Below are positions 22,201 to 37,200 of a stretch of 64,000 nucleotides of DNA, one piece after another. This stretch comes from Patiria pectinifera (taxonomy: Eukaryota > Echinodermata > Asteroidea > Valvatida > Asterinidae). Positions within the stretch are counted from its first letter, which is position 1. Each line of letters starts with the position of its first letter. The DNA lies in the NCBI GenBank assembly GCA_029964075.1, contig CM057140.1:6466643-6530642 (forward strand), read 5' to 3'. The notes under the pieces are model-generated. The model saw only the letters and a program-made list of their open reading frames with translations. It had not been told where the DNA came from and did no database searches. A program made the position numbers and the translations under genes.

Positions 22201-25200
22201 AGACGCCGCAATCCACGTCCGTTCTCAACGATGCGCTGTGATCAACTCCTACTTTGGAACACGCGCACGGTTCTAACCACAGAGGGCGCTGCGCAAGCTT
22301 GCTGCTTCGTGCCCTATAAAGTACTCGCTGCAAGCACACCACTGCGCTACAGTACCAAGGAGTGAAAGGATATGTGTCATCATTTCCCTGGACACACGGT
22401 TTTCGCAGTCAACTACTTTTCCAGATATGATGCTAGGTTTGGCAGGAAGGTTTTTTTTATATTCTGAAGGCCAGAAGAGCAACAATAAAAGCGCTTTGCA
22501 AATCTCTCCAAACCGTCAGAAAACGAGGAAATAGTGCTAATAAATGCAGTAATACAGTAGCTAGTGGTAAAGTCGTATGAACAGAGCGTGGAGGGTATTG
22601 AAGATAATATGGAATATATCTAAGGTCAAAGGTCATAGATCAATGGTCAAATCAAGTCATTTATGATACAATTCGTAAAAGTTTTGATTCAGTTGTTATC
22701 TCTGAGGGTGGCATGGAACGGGGTTTGGCGAGTACCAAATCGTTCATTGGTGACATGGGGATGGTAACCCCCAAGACGGTAAAGAGCGAATTGTTAAGTT
22801 TTGCGACTCGACCTGTCGAGGCGAAGAACAACAGTTCAGCTCGAGTTGACATCTCATCAGTGGGTCCGTCGCCACTGAAAAGAGAGGCACGGGTCCATGG
22901 TGATGTGGGTCAGATGGGTAGTTTGGAGCGACCAAATCGCAGGCCAAACATAACCCCTGTTCGGTACATCGGAAAGGTGCTCTGTTGGGTGACTCTGGCC
23001 ACAAGTACACGTAGAGTGCGCTTGTAAAATTGTTTGAGCGGAGGTTTGGGTCAGCTCGATAGAGTGAAAATTATCTCGTCGAACTGAGACATCGGCGCCA
23101 AAAGCCTTGAATTAGGGTAAGCGATTCACGAATTGACAGCGAGAGCATACCCTAAGTTGCAGGAAGATGCTCATGAGAGGTTGGCTAAGAACCACTTCAT
23201 AGATGCTGTTGACAGTCATTCAGTTAGGGAGGGCATCAACAGGGCTCGTCCAAAAACTTAGGATGAAGCAGTCCAGGCTGCCCTGGAGACTGAGAATTTC
23301 GAGAAGGTGGAACAATTGCTGGACCGGAAGCCCGCTAAATTGGCGAGAGCTTTGGGCTCAGAAACTGAACAGAGGCTGGACACTCTCGAGGAATGTCTCA
23401 ATAAGCAGGCTAAAACTTTGGACTCTGTGGCTGAATTGGCGAAGTCTTTGTCGTGTCAGATTAAAGGTCAAGGTCAGGGTAAGGGCGTGTTGTCTCCCCA
23501 GAATCACAAGCCCGGGAAGCCTGAACCTGGGGCATAGCGGTGTTTCAGATGTGGTGACTCAGATGTGGTGACAAAGGACACTTCGCCCGGGAGTGCAAGA
23601 AAACTCCAAAGCAGGGAAACGTCAATCAGCCCCCTGTCGAACCCGCGGGAGGGCTGGGCGGTCAAAGGGTTCAAAAGACAACATAGTGACAGCGAGGGTG
23701 GTGGAGCTCGGTAAGGTTTGTTTGTTGATGGGATGGTAAGGACGACAAGTGTCGATTTTTGATCGACACGGGGGTCCACCAGTACTTTAATAAATAGTAC
23801 GGTGTACTACCAAATTCCGAAAGAAAAGAGGCCCGTCCTACAGACGGATGATGTTCAGGTGAAACAAGTTGACGATAGTCAGCTCGCCCTGTTGGGTATA
23901 GCTTGGGTAGAGGTACAAGTGGGTCAAACCACGCACCAATTCAGGGCAGTGTTTGTCGACATGAAATACTGTGGTATCCTGGGCATGGATTTCCTGGTAC
24001 CCTCAGGTAGAAATCTAAATTTCCAGTCGAAAGAGGGGAGGCTCAGTGGTGAGTGAATCAAATGCACCAATGGTGCTGGCGAGCCTTTTGTTGGTCGTGT
24101 TGTAGTTTCTCAAACAACGGTGATTCCGTCAGGTCATGAGGCCGTGGTCCCGGGTATAAATGCTCGGAAGGGTGCTGACTTGGTCGGGCCTGTCATGGTA
24201 GAACCGATGGAAGGTGGCGGTGACCTAGCCAAGAAGGGCTTGGTGTTGGCCAGATCTCTGGTTTGGACTGAAGCCGATGTTGTTGCGTTGCGGGTCTTTA
24301 ATCCCGGAAGAGAGAAAAGAGTTGCACGTGAGGGTACAACAGCGGGACTGGTCTCCCAGGTGGAAGTTGATTCAATTCATGGTGAGTTGGATAAGGTGAC
24401 AAATGCTGGTGAAGAGTTACCCCAGCACTTGCAAGATTTGTTTGCGAGGGGTACAGCCAATGTGGAGGCTATGTACCATGAGGACGTCCGGAAATGTCTT
24501 GTAGACTTTCAGGATGTGTTGTCCAAGGGTGACCATGACACTGGTCGCACGGACGTGGTGCGGCATCACGTAAATACTGTTGATGCTAAGCCGGTGAAAG
24601 AACGGATGAGGCGTCATTCGTATTGTTAGGAGGAAATCCACAGGCAAGTCAGTGATTTGGGAAAGAGGGGGGGGGGGTGATTGAACCTTCCGACAGTCCA
24701 CGGGGGCAAATGTTGTTTTGGTTGACAAAAAGGATGGTACGAAACGCTTCTGTATTGATTACAGAAAGTTGAATTCGGTGATCATCAAGGATGCCTATCC
24801 TGTGCCGCGCATTGATGAATCATTTGATGCATCGGGTGGGGCGAAGTGGTTTCTTACACTTGATTTAGCGTCGGGGTGCTGGAAAGTCGCTCTGGATGAG
24901 GACGCCAGCCAAAAGTCATCATTTGTGGTGAGAAGCGGGCTGTACCGGTGAAAATGCATGCCTTTTTGAGCGGCTTATGGAAAAATGGTCATGACTGGCT
25001 TGCAGTGGGAAATCCTACTGATTTATTTGGATGACATCATCGTGTTTGGCCAGTCCATGAGGAAGACCCTAGAGCGTCTCCGAGTTGTGTTTGACAGGCA
25101 AAGAAACGCTGGGCTTAAACTCAAGCCCAATAGGTGTCATTTGTTTCATATGTCAGTGGCTTACCAAGGGCACATTGTGTCCTCAGAGGGGGTAGCCACG

Positions 25201-28200
25201 GATCCTCAGAAGATCAAGGCAGTGGCAAGTTGGCCTGTTCCGAAGTGTGTACAAGCTGTGCGAAACTTTTTAGGCCTCGCATCATACTACCGGAAGTTCA
25301 TAAAGGGGTTTGCAGAAGTCGCAATCTACTTTATGTATTAACCGAGAAGTCAAGAAAGTTTGTGTGGACTGAGAGTTGTCAAGAGGCATTTGACGAGCTG
25401 AAGGGCAGGCTTCAAGCCACCCCAGTTTTGTCATATCCGATGCCCGAGGGTGACTTCATCTTGGACACCGATGCCAGTGCTGAAGGTATCGGGGCGGCCA
25501 TGTCGCAGGTCCAGGGTGGTGACGAAAAGTGCTTGCGTATGCGAACTGGAAGCTCAGCAAATCTGAGCGAGATTACTGCGTCACTCGTAAAGAGTTGTTG
25601 GCTGTGGTTGTGTACTTGTAAGGCCGCAGGGTAACGGTCAGAATTGACCATGCCGCATTGGGGTGGGTACTTAATTTTAAGAACCCCGAGGGTCAGCTGG
25701 CAAGGTGGATTGAGGTCCTGTCTCAATATGACTTGGTCATTGAGCTCAGGAGTGGCAAGAAATATGGTAATTCTGATTGGTTGTCGAGACGGCAATGCAA
25801 ACAGTGCGGCTGTGAGGAGGTGGTCAAGGAGGATGAGGCAACTGGTGTAGTACCCGAGGTTCAGCATCAGGGGAGTGAGTTTTGGTTAGGGGCGTAGCTG
25901 CCCAACCAACCCTATCTCGAAGTGCTTTAAAGGAAGCACAGCAAGCTGACACCATGAGTTACCTCGTGAAGTTGAAGGAGGACGGTAATGGTCGTCCTGA
26001 GTAAATGCTGCCACTTCAGAAATTCGATAAAAATACTCACAACACTCCAAGGTGTTTGATACACACGTCAAATTAAAGCTTATTTCATCATCTTTTATTT
26101 TATTTAAATTTTTAGGGGGTCAACTGATGACTTTCAGGAGAAATATCCATCTATAGATGATCACCCCTGAAAATAGTCCTGAAGCACATCGCCATTTTGA
26201 AAAACGATGCCTACACTCTATTGCAAAATAGAGCGCGTTTTGGTTCCAAATTACATCCAAATTACACAGAACTGCAAGCTCCCAGTCCTGTGCACGGCTT
26301 CCACCCATATTTTTTACAATGCCTCAAGTTCATGGCCCACAGCATGCTCAAATACTGAAGATTTTGAGGGCATGCACATTGTGATTTGGCCGGCATAGGC
26401 AATTTCGGACCGATTTACTGGTCTGCACCCATAAATGCGTGCCTGGAGATTTCATTTTGGCTTTGGAAGGCTTTGATTGTTAGGTGAGATACTGCTTGTG
26501 TGCCTAGTTTCGGGGCTCAGCTGTTTCAGGTGTTGAGTTCCGGGTGTCTGGAGATTGCGGGCTAGAGCGTAGCTGCGACAGCGGGCAGAAAGGTCGGTGA
26601 ATTACTTGTACTCTGCACGTGTAATTGCTTAGGCGATTCCTGTACAAAGTCTGTGTAGCTGTACAGGGGTTGCGCTGGTACGTGTAGCTGAATTCTGGCT
26701 TACACACACGGCGTAGCGGGTACCCTGCTAACGGACCGTATACATTGCTAAGCGGCTGTTGTGCGCTTGTGACCCTGTGTTATTGCTAACTTAGCGATTC
26801 ATAACTAGCGCTGTGCATATATGACGCCACATGGACCACATCGGGGTCAACACACCTTGGGTCAGACAAATGAACAAACCACTACTTAGTCTATAAATAA
26901 TACTGAACTAGAAAATCTTTAATTTGAAAATTCGGTCAGAACTCTATATCAAACCTATAACACCAGCGCTGATGATGATAATCAAAAATAAAACTTTAAG
27001 TAGGCCTACATGTAAATGTTTAGGTCAACAATGTCACTCTAAGGCAATCAAGTCCCAATCCAAAAATGATGATCGACTAGTCAGTTCAGTTCACTTCACT
27101 TCACTTCGTGGAGTTCCGGCGAAACTACAGAAGTTCATTGTCACTGTATACGCTACACAGTAAACTAAACGGTTCCTTCACAAAATTCCTCCTGCTTGGA
27201 GATAGACTGATGTGAAGGATGCGCCTGTTACGGTAGTTCACCTAATGCAGACAGCATACATGTAATTCTTGTCCTTGTTAAGATGTAACATGTGTAAGCT
27301 CACACGTGGCCAGTCCAGTCACCAACGGCTTGATCCACTCAAGATGTGGAGCAGAGTTCCAGACTGTGACTGTCCAGGCAGCAGAAATACAGATCAAGTT
27401 AATCCCCAAACTATCGGGGTACACCTGAGAGTAAAAGAAAAGCAAAATATGTACCTTAACAAAAGGATTGTGTCTCTACACAAAGCAATTTAGGGGGTCA
27501 AAACAGACGGTAGATCAAATAATCCACCCAACTTCTAGCATCAGTACACTTTAAACTTGTTCAATTTCTAACATTACTCAACATGTAACTTAATTTGAAT
27601 CATGCCAGTATGTGAGGTTTCATTACGGAAAGGTATATTGGTCACAAGATCAATTATTTCTTCTAGATGCATTTAAACCGGCTCCCGATTCATACAATTC
27701 ACATTTGTTTCTGTAACGTTAATTTCAACATCAATTATCAATACAACTTATCATCAAAAATCACCCCAAATGTTATAATCATCCCATTATCCTTCACTTA
27801 TTCTCACCTGAGAGCCACAAACTGTAGGATTTTCAATCAATGTCAAACTAACAGTTGACTTATAGCACGAATCTTGGCATTTCACTGCGGGAATTTTCGC
27901 CAAAACATGTGCGAACATGGCGCCTGCCATGGTTACAGTACACGCGTGTCTCATAACTGCTTGAGGGCGCACTTCAGCGTACCGCACGGGCTACATATAT
28001 AGTTGCTCATTTTGCTGCCATTGACGTCTAGTGCTTAATGTTGTGTGTGTTGTTGCATTGGCGAGCAGCGGGCTATCTCCAGTATCTAATGACCCTGGTA
28101 ATAAAACAACCCACCGAATCACATCCTAATTAATGTACCTGATTATTGTGAAGAAATTACCTTCATTGTTGTTTGAGATTACCGACAAACTGCTTCCGGT

Positions 28201-31200
28201 GTTTATGTATACAGGTTAATTGTGCAATTAAGTAATACAGATAAATAATCAACACTCATTCATAATCGGGCGGTAGATTTCCACCAAAACGGACCTGCAC
28301 CTTTAGCCTTGAAGGTCGCTCTGAGTGATCTCTCATCTAGGGAAGAGCTGGGTTTGGAAAGACTGTCTTCGCCTCGCTAGGAGTCAGACGTATCCTAACA
28401 AACTTAGGTTGGCCGGGGGGGGGGGGGTTCCCGCCTTACTATCTATTAACCATATTCACGTTTTTATTTAGCTCGGAAAACAGGCACAAGTATAGTAAAT
28501 AACAAAAAAAAATACCTTCATGTTGTTTTAAGAAATACGATTGTTAGAAAATTGCATATTTGCACTAAATACTGTTTTTAGTAACTGTACATTTTGTAAT
28601 CTGAATATGGTATTAGAGAATTTATACAACGGCAATTTGGTCTAAAACGTGCCTCGATGGTTTTTGGTGGTCCGACATATATTAAATACCAAATTTGTAA
28701 ACTCATACTTTTGTAACCAAAAATGTAAGTTTTAGAACAAAATAGCTACAAAGCCACATTTCTCCCAATTTTGAAGCTTCAAATCAAACCTAATCTTGAA
28801 GTAGACATATTAAGCCTGCTCATGATGTATGATGTAGGTATGTGTAGGGTGGGGCATTTTAGTCAACCCACATTTTGATTCCGCCGCTCGCCTATTAACA
28901 CCTAACTGTATCTTCTCTGTTTTTACAAAGCGATTTGACTGGCAACAGCATTGACAAGCCTTTCGAAATTCCAGAGTCTGTGATGATGTTGTAAGTATTA
29001 AATAAATTACAACATTCAACTGCCTCTTGTCTTGGTAAATCACAAATATTTGTGTCTATCGAAATAGTTGCATCATCTGGTTATTTGCTAGGATAGCCAA
29101 TTTCAAAATTGCGTTCTCTTCTATGATGACAATTGAACAATTGGACTATTTTCATGTCTGGCTTGCTCGTAGACACGCTCGTGGAAATCAACTGCGAGAC
29201 ATCGACTTGGTCATGAAAAATGGAGCCCATCTAAAAACAGTGTGAGTCAATATTAATTGCTAGCTTTTCGTTGATTGTTATATTCAAATAACAGAAATTT
29301 CACTCATATTATAGTCTATGTGAGTGAATCAGTCATGTTTTTCGACTTTTAAAACATCCACATGCTTTAAGAGAATCAGTTTTCAAAGTGATCCCGTGAG
29401 GCACCTGCCGCGTTAAACTGGGAAATTATAAACTACTTCGACTCTACGGATTAAATCACTGTAACTGTGATTTTTGACCTCCACAAATTATTGTCAAACG
29501 TTTAAAAATATTTGGACTTGAATTTCCTGGTTTTGTAATGTTGTAAAATCGTGCATGTGCACACGCAGGATTGTGTTGCATTAGTTTAAGCTGTTCGGCC
29601 ATGGCATACATTGTGCTGGCGCAGGGGATTTTGTCTTCGCTGTATCGCCAATATGATTAACGCAAAGGAATTAACGTATATTTCAACATCGGTTTCTGTT
29701 CCAGGGATTTCGAAGGCAACAGAATGACGGTTATTGGTAGAGACACCTTTGCAAGATGTACACAGTTGACACATGTGTAAGTTCGCAACTTTAAGATCGT
29801 AATTTAAGGTCTATAATACGAACCTCGTCCCGTTTTTCTTTGTTTTAAACCTCGTCGCTAAAAGTAACCCATGTTTGGGACATTTACATCCTGTAGGCCT
29901 ATCCCAATTAGACATGGCATGGTATTCTTATCGTGTACATCGTGATTTGTTTCTAACGTGTTTTTATGACCTGCTCACATTAAGGAGTGCCCTAATAAAA
30001 CAAACATACAATCTCAAAAGGATAGCTAAAGTTCTTAGTTCAACAGACCATTCCACAATGAAAACAAGAAATAAGAAGAAAAACAATGGTTATTGGGCTA
30101 TGCCTCACTCAAAAGTGAAGAGAGACATGCCTATTAGCATCACATGCAGTCACATTTGATCAAAACTGATTGTTTACTTTAGTGAACTTATCATTTAGTC
30201 TGCATTTGAAGGACTGCCTGCCCTTGTAATGTATGTCTGAAAGAACTGATGACGGTAGACTGTTCCAGATCTTCACAGCTGCAGGAAGTTAAGTAGCATA
30301 CACTGTAAAAAATTGCGTTATTTAACAGTTGTTTTTCTGATGAAATTTCTGTAAATTTACAGTAGATGTTACTGTTTTCGGATTTTTCTGTAAATCTACA
30401 AATGTGTTCCTGCCTACGTACAGTTTTCTCCATTCCTCTGTTTGATTACGGAATATTCGCTGTTAAACTAAAATTCTGTGCACGCACAAGGAACATCATG
30501 TTTTGAACAAGCCCCCCGTTTCGACTCTGTTACAACACAGTCACATCGCTGTCGGTCAACAGAGAATCATCTTTTTTTGTACAGGGTTCGGCCGTATCGC
30601 GTGATTTTTCCCTGGTAGGCGGTAGTAGTGCAACGTTACTGTGGCATAAACGCTGAAGGGTACCAGTATGTTGTCAAGGAAGGCGCGCGCGGGAGTCGGA
30701 CTATACAGTGCCATACAACTTCCCGTTGCGTCCGTGCGTATGCGTACCGTGAGTGTGATGTTGTAGCATCTTGGAGCAAATTTACTAATCCGTTTCTGCT
30801 TACATGTTTGTATTTGTATTGTAAATGACTATCATTATCAAGGAGAAGCGCTATATAGAAGCGGTTTCAGTTTGTAAGCCTGATTGTCAACGACAACATC
30901 AGTTGAAAGTTGCCTGGTTGTCATTGCAGCCTGACACGCCGTAAGCCAACGTGCAAGTATCTACATTCAAACCTTAATGAGTTTTATCGATAGCACCACC
31001 ATTACATGACGTGTTACAAGTACCTGCATGTGATGTACGTTCATTATACGAGACTATCTGTGGACTGAAGCTCACAGAGGACCTGTCATTCGCAATCCCC
31101 GATACAAACATGAACACTTTGTCGTTTATCGGCCCCCATTAATAATCACCGTTTAAACAAAAGCAATCTTTTGTTCAGTGACAGACAGTTGTTAAGGAAC

Positions 31201-34200
31201 AAACAAAAACAGCGAATATGCTGTTAGGTTTCAAAACGACAACACTTAATCATCTGTTGCAAAACAGTAGAATCTCCTGTAATTGAACAATATCAAATAA
31301 AGTAGAATCTGCTGTTAATGTACAGAGAAAAAAGAAACAGTAGAATATACTGTGCAAAAACAGTAACTCCTGTAATGCCAATTGACAATAGAATCAACTG
31401 TTAATGAACAGAGATTTTTTTAACAGTGTAGATTGCCTGGTTTGTCGAGCAGCAGGTGGCCTTACAGGTGGTACCATGGATTTCAGCAAGGTTGGGCACT
31501 TGCTGCACCGTATTCTATATTTATAAACAGGAGACTGCTGCAACATTTCTTCGATGGGGTAAACTGCTAAGATTATGCCTCGATTGATCTTGATTGCTTA
31601 ACCATATTAGAGGGCAGCCTCTCCTTCGGATTTTGTTAAGAGTCGAAAGATGGAAAGTGCTAGCTCCCATCCAGGCAGTGCTAGTGATATTCTTCAGATG
31701 TGTCTTCCATTCCAGTTTGCGAGAGAATGTAACTCAAAAAGTTTCATCTCCAGCCCATTACTGACAACCTGGCGTTGGAACATTACAGGCGGATGATTTT
31801 GCATGTCCTTCATGCTGAACACAGTGAGACACTGACTCAATGTTCATAGTCTCTCCTCGGTTGCTTGATCGTTCCAGGTCTTCCTGAAGTTGTTTAGCAG
31901 CTGCTAGCTTGAAGCTTGATCTTATTTCAGGAGGTGAGTTTTTGATGAATGTGAATATCGTGGTGTCAACATCATAGGCCAGAAGTTCTGAATGACAGAT
32001 CACATCACGTAGATATTAGATGTAGATCAGGAACAGAGTGGATCCAAGAATACTGGGAACGGCAGCATTGATCTCATAGCGATTGACTTCCGTCCAGCAA
32101 CCACTACCTCAAGATGTCTGTTGCATAAATAACTGTTCATCCAGGTAAAGCAGTTGGCCAGTGATTCCAAATGAACCTAGTTTTTGAAACAGACCATAAT
32201 GCCATACTCTGTCAAATGCTCCTTTAAAGTCCAGGGCGACTACTCGAGCTTCAACTCTCTCATTTAAGATGGTGAACTATCGATGAGACCTTATAGATGA
32301 GGATATCAGAGGCAGAGTGAAGGCTTCTGAAAACAAATTGGTTATCTGATATGAGGTAGTTTTCAGAAATAGGTTTCCGTAGTTGATCATGTATGATGTT
32401 CTCCACTACCTTGCTGATAATAGATAGTATGGACATCGGCCGGTAGTTTGACGGGCAAGATTGATCTTTATTCTTCTGCAAATGAACAACTCATGCAACT
32501 TTCCACTGTGAAGGGGAAATAGCCTTTGCTAAAGCTGAATCGGAAAAGTTTGGCGAGTGAAGCTGCAGGTTCTAGAGGGCAGTTCTTCACAACCTTGGCG
32601 GAGGTTAGGGCCTGATGCTTTGTTCTTATCCTGCTTTGTCAACTTCCTTTTTATGTCTGAAAGTGACATTGCTGAGGTGAACAGCAGTACGGTCCTGGAT
32701 GACGGGTAATGGATCATCTGCAGAGTTGAGATTACGTTTGTTGGAAAAAAAGTTGGAGCCAGTATATCTTCAATCTTTTGAGCTGTTGAGAAATAGATGT
32801 TATTCTGTATTACGTGTTTTCACATTCAATGTAAATTACCACGACATCACAGTGCCTAAAAAAAATCACCTTTTTTTCATTTTGCTGATATTAATAATGT
32901 CGTGTACCATTGCATGTTGGATGGGTTGACAATGTAAGATGACAACTTTGAACCAGCAAAAAAAGTTTTTGGATCTAGCGCTTTGACGAATAGATCCCAT
33001 TTGTAAACCCCCGGCGCCCCAATGGATGTTAACGTCCGTGCAGTTACAAAGCATCCAGTGCGACGGAAAATCTTACTTTGAAAAAGAACTAACCGTGCAC
33101 GTGACACTATTCGCCAGAGACTAACAAATGGTCAATTCAATTTACTTCCAAGTACATCATTACCACACAGGTAGAAGAACTCGCGGAGGACATACAACAT
33201 GAGCTGGAATGTGTCATCAAAGACTCTGTGCCTCCCAAACTCAGCTCTAACATGTTTAACCAACCGTGGCTTAATTCTGACACCAAGCGTTCCTTAAGAC
33301 GCAAGATTAGGGCCTACAGGAAAACTCGCTGCACCAACAGAAACAAGGACTCTGCCCGCTTGCGACGGCTAAAGAGAGACGCCCATAAGATTTGTCGTAA
33401 CGCGCACAACAAATACATCTACGAAATTGTGCACAGTGAACCAGTAAGCGCTAGGAAAAAGAAGCTTGGTGCTCTTATAAAGTCCATGAACGAGGGTGGA
33501 TTCCTACAAGCAGATTCATAGACAAACGCTGACGTCTTAAACCGGCAATTCACATCCGTTTTGTCCAAATATGATGGCTCCACACTTCCTGATTTAGGTT
33601 CCAGGAACTCTCTCGCCATGGAGTCCATCGCTGTGAGCCAGATTGGTGTTACCAAACAACTTCGGAACCTCAAGCCATTACTGCATCTGGCCCTGATGGC
33701 ATTCAAACTAGACTTCTGAAGGAACTAGCTAAAGAAATCGCTCCTGCAGTCACACTCATATTTCAAGCCTCCATCAATCAAGGGTACCCTCGCAATGGAA
33801 GAAAGCTCACATCGTCCCTGTCTTTAAGAAGGGTAGCAGGTCAGACGCAGCAAACTACCGCCCAATCTCTCTCACATCGGTTTCATGCAAGCTCTGCGAG
33901 CACATTGTTTACTGTGGCAGTGATCCGTCATCTCGATGACTGCAATATCTTCTCAAACACACAGCACTAGTTTCGCCAAAGTAGAGCATGTGACACCGAT
34001 TGGATGACAAATCACAAATTGATGTGATCCTACTTGACTACTTGATAAAGTCTCGCACCGCCACTTCCTGATGAAAGTTGAGCACTATAGAAAACGAGAC
34101 AGCACCTTGGATTGGACCCAGGATTTTATCCATAAACGATCCCAATTTGTCCGAGTTGACGGTCAGAAGAGCACCGAATCCCAGGTAACATCGGGAGTAC

Positions 34201-37200
34201 CACAGGGTAGTGTCTTAGGCCCCTTGTTGTTGCTAATTTTCACCAATGACCTACCTGATTGCGTCCCAACTTCCACAACAAGGCTGTCTGCTGAAGACGC
34301 AGCCAGCCTTTAAAAAGATCATGATGCCCTCTAAGATAGGGAGTCCAAGTGGCCGATGAGGTTTAACGTTAAGAAATGCCAGGTCTTTCGAATCACTAAC
34401 AAACGTAAAGCCATCCTTGCATCATACACCATTCATTGACGCACTTAAGAAGTAACCTATTCTGCGAAGTACCTTGGAGTTGATCTCGACTCTCATCTCA
34501 CCCCAACACCCATGTGGACACTATCAGTAGGAAATCCAATTCCACAACGGTTTTTTTTTATCTCGTAACCTCAGACATTGAAGTTGAAATGTGAAGGAAG
34601 CTGTCTACATGAAGCACCACCTGTGTCAGACATACAGTGGACTATGCTTGCTCTACATGGGGGAACCCACACACAGCGAAACACGCTTATGCTACAGGAT
34701 CTGAACTGGCATCTGTACAGGACTGACGTAGTACTCACAGTTGCCTGGTCATGATGTACGAAATCAACTACAATTTAGTCGACAATATTGAAAACCAGTC
34801 TCACCCAACATACTACACCAGCCAGAGGCCACGATTCCCGGTTCGTCATCCCACACACTAAGTACTGCCTTCTTCCCACGCACCATCCGGGACAGTAACA
34901 GCCTTGTGGTAGATCCAGTGGAGTACAAATCCCTCGACGCCTTCCAGCTGGCACTAAGGGATCATCCACTGAAATAGTCAGCACAACCAGCTTTTTATTT
35001 GCAGATCTATACATGTACATATTAGTTATACATATAATTGCTCAGACCCATGCGCAACATATCGTGCATTTATCCTCGAAGAATCTGTGGAAGAATACAG
35101 ATACGGGTACCTTTCTACAAGTAGGTGTATGAGTACACTTTTATGAGTACAAGCACTAGTATGAGTCATAAAAGAAAATACTCGAGTTCAAATACGATCA
35201 CGAGTACAAAAATGTGCTATGGGGGAGGCAATCACATTAGCATGTGAGTTATAGTTTGTATAATGTGTTCCTTGTATGATATTCTAGCCTGGCATAACTG
35301 TATATTCTTATTGGTCAATATTAACAAAATATTATGTATAGAGTATGACAATTTCTCTACCGAATCGGTAGTGTACAAAAAAACAAGCATTCTCCAGGAG
35401 ATAGTGAAGGCGCCTGTGACATCGTCACGCGTACTGGTCTCTTTTTCGTGCCGGCATCCGAGGCGCAACGCGTCCGGGTAGCCAAGCGTGACTTGACTAA
35501 AGTATATGAGCCTACTGGCGCCCGGTCCGTATATTGTTGATATTAATTGTGGAGCGAGAACCAGACTACCTGCCAGAAGGAAATCGTTGTCAGGCAGCCA
35601 ATAATTCGAAATTGTAAAAGAATAATTCAATGACAAACTGTCGATGTTTCATCAAAAATAACATGATTACTAGAAGATGACCAAAAAGAAATATCTATTT
35701 TCAGGATGAAATTCGAAAAAGGCAAGGGGAGCGCAAATTTATATATGTTTACCATCAACAGCCCCCAGACACATTGGGAAATTCCACAGGTCTCCAAACT
35801 GTTTGGCGATGACTTTCCATTCCTTCTGACACTTGGGTACATTTATGCATTTATTGCCCAGTTGGTCGAATATGACTTTGCATGTCTCGTTAACAATTTG
35901 GGAAATACATTGCCTGCTGATTCGGAAATTGAAGGAGAGAGATTTGAAAGTTTCACCAGTAGCTAGGTACCGAAGTGTGACTGCTAGTCTCTCATTGGGG
36001 CTTATGCTGTCGCGCATCAAAGTGTCTTGCTTCTGAATGCCGGGAGCTACGACCTGCAGAAGTTCCTGGAACGTTTCCTGGTCCATTCGAAGCCATGACC
36101 TATTGTTCAACCAAACAACAGAAAATAGTTCAGAGCATAGAAGTTCCCCCGCTGCTGTGAACTTAGCTATATTGACCGACTGCATAATTAATTAAATTTG
36201 TTGGTGTTATGTGTGACGTTTTGTTTTCTTCTAATTTTATTTTTCTGGACTATTTCTTATTTACTATCCTTCCGCCTCATTTTATTATTTTTAAATCATC
36301 TCCCACAATGCACTCGTCCCGGTCCGGCAAACAGCCCGCCGCACTCCATTTTCTAAATTCATGATTACTTTCTCCTCCATTTACAGAAATAAAACAAGAG
36401 ATATAACATCAGATAATAATGTAGCAGCCGTTTCCTCATTTCCCATTTTTCGACACTGATTCCCCTGGTGTCACATATATTTGGTTATATTTCCTATTGT
36501 AAATTTACCATAAATTTGTAATGTAATATGTTTTCACTCGGCCTGTAATTAGCGGTTATTAGCTGTTTGCTGAGGCGAATTAATTAAAAAATCAAATAAA
36601 TAAATAAATCTAAAGAAATTTTGAGATGATTTGAATTGATATAGGCCTATGTCTACATGTAGGCCTATACCTTATTCGCAACTCCCTCCCTCACCTGTAA
36701 CTGACAAAAGTGTTCAAGATAAATGAAATTTACCTGTAGCTTGGTGTGTCCTCTTCAGAAAGCTCCCTTAAAAGATTACCAAAACACCCTTGGTCTTTCC
36801 TTCGCAAAAGCCAATTTCTGGCCCACAATCTTTTCTTTTTCGTCGCTGTCTCGTCCTCCAAAATAAGAAATAATACTGCAGCAGCTCTTTTTTTACTTAA
36901 AGACATTCTCCATACGATGACATCATGCCATCAAGCTGATGAGACTGAGCGCGTGGCACGTACTTCAGTTTGAAAATTGCTCGGTTGCGTGTGATTTTGA
37001 TTGCGCGCGCGTTGCCCTTGAATTGCCGCGTGTGACACGCACGTTGCTTCGACAAAAATCGCCAGTGCCGAGATTGCTAGCAACTTAGTTGCTCGTAAAT
37101 TGCCCCGTGTGACTACGGCTTAAGACACAAATTTCCTTGCAGGAATTTAAGAGGGAATGACGTGACTAGTATTGAAGCGGATGCATTCAAGAGTTGCACC

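Larger units (their letters stand above)
35739..37122 (-). mobile_element. PIF/Harbinger transposon, 5' part with split transposase gene
   Basis: On the minus strand, a first exon (36906-36734) encodes [14 protein letters not shown], then [20 protein letters not shown] then [16 protein letters not shown], ending at a GTAAAT donor. A second exon (36099-35739) restores the frame after AATAG and reads [20 protein letters not shown], then [20 protein letters not shown] and [16 protein letters not shown]. This is the DDE_Tnp_4/HARBI1 arrangement: 'W.RPWLLRR' N-terminus, '[15 protein letters not shown]', and the first catalytic Asp in 'GAVDGKH'. The rest of the catalytic domain is missing or in an unseen exon. 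The likely terminus is near 37119 (GTGTGACTACGGC, then TTA as candidate 3-bp target). Confidence 0.85.

Noticed and set aside
35232-35636. 134-codon minus-strand frame next to the Harbinger transposase
   Set aside because: I looked for the missing DDE residues of the transposase and did not find a convincing match.
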